64,000 bases of DNA, taken from Thiomicrospira sp. XS5. GTDB taxonomy: Bacteria; Pseudomonadota; Gammaproteobacteria; Thiomicrospirales; Thiomicrospiraceae. The stretch is taken from assembly GCF_001507555.1 (NCBI RefSeq), contig NZ_LQBO01000002.1:39629-103628 (forward strand). Direction: 5' to 3'. Under the pieces are notes generated by a model that worked only from the letters and a program-made list of their open reading frames with translations, was not told where the DNA came from and did not search any database. Positions 61,949 to 64,000 of this stretch are shown here, one piece after another (position 1 is the stretch's first letter; each line of letters starts with the position of its first letter). A program made the position numbers and the translations under genes.

Positions 61949-62743
61949 TTAGCTCGCCTGGCCCATCAGGCGAATTTCGAATTGATTACGTTCACTCGCG
62001 GCTGACGTCAAAAGCGGGTTATTGGATGCGCTAGACATTGCCAAGCGGTCTTTTTCCTGCGATGCCGCAAGCAATGGATTGCTTTGCAGACTCATTTGCG
62101 AACGATCTGTTTTTGCTGTCTTATCCGACGGCTCCACTTCGCTACCGTCCCCCGTACGCTCTTGCTGGTTTTTCTGTGCAATTTCAGCACGGGCTTGCGC
62201 CGCCATCTGAGTCGCTTGGGCCGCCACTTTTAAATCTTGCGAAGAGGGTTCGGCTGGGGCCAGCGCGGCCGCTCGAATTTGTTGGGCCTTCGATAAGGTC
62301 GCTTCTGGATCTCCTGAAACCGGGCTGGTATCGATCCCGACCTCCCCGCCGACGGCATAACGTTGACCGTCAGGCCCTGTTTGATAAGAATAAGACGCCC
62401 CACCGGTCACATGTCGACCACCAGCGGCGAGATGCGCCTGCTCATGCGCCTTAACTTCTCTATCACGTGATTTCAGCTCGGAAATCACCCGCTGTACTTC
62501 TTGCTGCGTTTGTTGCTCGGACGAAGAAAGCTTTTCTGCCCCCTGACGAAGGGCGCCGTTCGCCGCCTCGCCCTTTTGAGGGCTGTTTTCTTGATTATCG
62601 GAAGGGCTGCCTTGAGAGGTCGAGGTTGATTTCGGAACCTGGATCGACTTGGACGGAATAGACGCGAGCGTGTCCATCGGTGGCTGCGAGGCCACCGATG
62701 CCAGACTGTATAAAGCAGAATTTGACGTTGCGGCAATATCCAT
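61949..62743 (-). CDS. SprA-family putative metalloprotease
   Basis: A 264-residue protein with a HExxH zinc motif in VKAHEQAHLAAGGRHVTGGASYSYQTG, matching the SprA/CJM1_0395 family of putative metalloproteases. Both flanks of the motif domain are low-complexity: a Ser/Gln/Glu-rich N-terminus and an Ala/Gln-rich C-terminus. No signal peptide. Function of the family is not established. Confidence 0.75.
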   Translation of the reverse strand: MDIAATSNSALYSLASVASQPPMDTLASIPSKSIQVPKSTSTSQGSPSDNQENSPQKGEAANGALRQGAEKLSSSEQQTQQEVQRVISELKSRDREVKAHEQAHLAAGGRHVTGGASYSYQTGPDGQRYAVGGEVGIDTSPVSGDPEATLSKAQQIRAAALAPAEPSSQDLKVAAQATQMAAQARAEIAQKNQQERTGDGSEVEPSDKTAKTDRSQMSLQSNPLLAASQEKDRLAMSSASNNPLLTSAASERNQFEIRLMGQAS

Positions 62744-62915
62744 TTATCTACCCAGTTCAAATCATATAGGTCAGTATAGCATCATCTCTTGAATTAAAAA
62801 ACAGCAAAAACAAGTGCTTAAAATCCAAACAAGAACAAAAGAGTGGCAATGAACACTTGGTGCAGAGCGCAAATCATTGTAAACTTTCCTTACCCCTGTT
62901 TAAAGTGAAGCCAAT

Positions 62916-63776
62916 ATGCAACAAGCTCTAAAGGTCGCGGCCGATATTTTGGCCAAGCAGCACACTCCAAGTATTCCATTAGAATTATTAGAGCTGAAAT
63001 CTGAACTCAACAAAAAATATCCCAATACGGTGACTGTAGCTCAGCTAATCAGCCACAATCCTGAATTATTGGCAAACTTTTTAAATCTTGCCAATACAAA
63101 CCTGACCCAAGAAAAAAACCCTATTATGGATGCCAAGGTCGCGGTCAACCTCTTGGGCCTGGATGAAATTTATAATCTCTTCTTGTCCTCTGTCTTCAGT
63201 CACATTCTCGCCGAAAACGACTATGAGAGATCCATTTTGCAACATGGTGCCAAAACAGGCCTTGCCGCAGCGGAGATGTCTTACTGGGTATTCGATGTAT
63301 CTCGAACAGAAGCCTATATTGCAGGTCTCATGCAAAACATCGGTGCCATTTATCTATACCGGCAACACCCCGACTCCTACCCGGAAATATTTGACGCGCA
63401 GCTTGCAAACCCAGTTTCCGGCTTTCAGAACGAATTAGAACGCTACCAAACCAGTCACGTTCATATTGGTGGGCTATTGGGCAAAAAATGGCAAATTAAT
63501 CCATTAATTTACAAAGCTCTACTCTTCCACCACGATATGGATTTCGGCGTTAAAACCGTCGGTAACGCTCAAATACGACACATTACCGCGCTCACCATAC
63601 TGAGCAACTACATCGTCAGTGTTTGTGAAGACGCGCATTTCATCACCCAAGAGCTAAAAGACTACCGAGACAGCGCAAAACCCATCCTGGACCTACCGGA
63701 TAATGCCTACAGCTCCGCAATGGCCGCGGTCACTAAATGGGGTAACAGTTCTGGCCTGGTTTCGGCCAGTCACTAG
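62916..63776 (+). CDS. HDOD-domain protein
   Basis: A 286-residue HDOD protein: N-terminal helical region, then ISHNPELLANFLNLANT, AVNLLGLDEIYNLFL, IAGLMQNIGAIYLY and the degenerate HD remnant ALLFHHDMDFGV. HDOD proteins are signalling adaptors, often near c-di-GMP or chemotaxis genes, and lack phosphodiesterase residues. It stands alone here, upstream of a convergent rrn operon. Confidence 0.88.
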   Translation: MQQALKVAADILAKQHTPSIPLELLELKSELNKKYPNTVTVAQLISHNPELLANFLNLANTNLTQEKNPIMDAKVAVNLLGLDEIYNLFLSSVFSHILAENDYERSILQHGAKTGLAAAEMSYWVFDVSRTEAYIAGLMQNIGAIYLYRQHPDSYPEIFDAQLANPVSGFQNELERYQTSHVHIGGLLGKKWQINPLIYKALLFHHDMDFGVKTVGNAQIRHITALTILSNYIVSVCEDAHFITQELKDYRDSAKPILDLPDNAYSSAMAAVTKWGNSSGLVSASH

Positions 63777-63805
63777 CCAGGTTTCAACCTAGAGCCTAAA
63801 GTGCT

Positions 63806-63826
63806 TGATTGGCCAGGCCTGGTCGT
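63806..63826 (+). terminator. Weak hairpin after the HDOD gene containing CCAGGCCTGG
   Basis: An exact CCAGGCCTGG (63813-63822) lies in a stem of about 8 bp with G-U pairs followed by TTTT, 37 bp after the stop. Possible terminator. Confidence 0.5.
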
Positions 63827-63918
63827 TTTACCGGTTCAGACTAAAACTCTCTACATACAGAGATAAAAACAAGGATGAGGGAATGGAGAAGATAAATGCC
63901 CGGTAAATTTCAGGCAAA

Positions 63919-63946
63919 AAAAAACCCATCATAAAGACGGGTTTTT
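63919..63946 (-). terminator. rrn operon terminator
   Basis: On the minus strand AAAAACCCGTC pairs with GATGGGTTTTT (one G-U) and continues into a U-run, just after the 5S 3' end. Confidence 0.85.
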
Positions 63947-63956
63947 AGGAATATAA

Positions 63957-64000
63957 GCTTGGGGATGACCTACTCTCACATGGGACCTCCCACACTACCA
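63957..64000 (-). rRNA. rrf: 5S rRNA, 3' part (continues beyond the window)
   Basis: Read on the minus strand the sequence TGGTAGTGTGGG, then CCCATGTGAGAGTAGG and a final CCCCAAGC match the 3' third of bacterial 5S rRNA. The 5' part is off the window end. The mature 3' end is placed at 63957 by analogy, give or take a few bases. Confidence 0.92.

Overview
The window looks like chromosomal DNA from a gammaproteobacterium. SspA/SspB, EF-P with EpmA/EpmB, LptF/LptG, HolC, class Ia NrdB, NudE/YrfG and Uup are all of gammaproteobacterial type. A complete mevalonate pathway, a dimethylamine-monooxygenase-like cluster and an ArsR repressor with a sulfide-sensor-like cysteine pair point towards Thiotrichales (Piscirickettsiaceae; Thiomicrospira/Hydrogenovibrio-like or Methylophaga-like). 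That placement is inference. The window ends in the 3' end of a 5S rRNA on the minus strand, so an rrn operon lies just beyond it.

Layout. 26-3014: a dmm-like oxidative N-demethylation cluster (zinc-ribbon protein, flavin/2Fe-2S reductase, haem demethylase) and a cupin. 3488-6795 and 9257-12230: the mevalonate pathway in two blocks (HMG-CoA reductase, type 2 IPP isomerase, HMG-CoA synthase; then two GHMP kinases and diphosphomevalonate decarboxylase). Between the blocks lie an AEC transporter, tRNA-Ser(GGA), a haem-binding-type secreted protein and a 265-bp element with terminal inverted repeats. 12247-16182: sspAB and the EF-P modification genes. 16205-20180: envelope glycosyltransferases and a UPF0104 membrane protein. 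20250-29722: lptFG, pepA-holC, an M14 peptidase, an L,D-transpeptidase pair and uvrB. 30022-39735: mostly housekeeping genes plus an orphan triple-PAS protein and a degenerate receiver.

39866-45837 is one six-gene operon: histidine phosphatase, PPP-type metallophosphoesterase, amphi-Trp protein, PhoU-like/APH-like kinase, ATP-grasp enzyme and HprK-related kinase. It matches the computationally defined, functionally uncharacterised 'GAK' families and is the best candidate for an undescribed system. 50555-59210 is a copper locus. It carries a Tat-exported EGKCG-repeat RiPP precursor of the HvfA/bufferin kind, its MNIO (DUF692) enzyme and DUF2063 partner, a CusC-CusA-CusB efflux system and a small His/Cys/Met-rich secreted protein.

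Across the whole window the 10-bp palindrome CCAGGCCTGG occurs 20 times (about 0.06 expected by chance), in all three reading phases of genes and inside terminators. It behaves like a highly iterated palindrome and is the clearest signal that ordinary gene annotation does not explain. Coordinates were read by eye; family names come from motif recognition without database searches.
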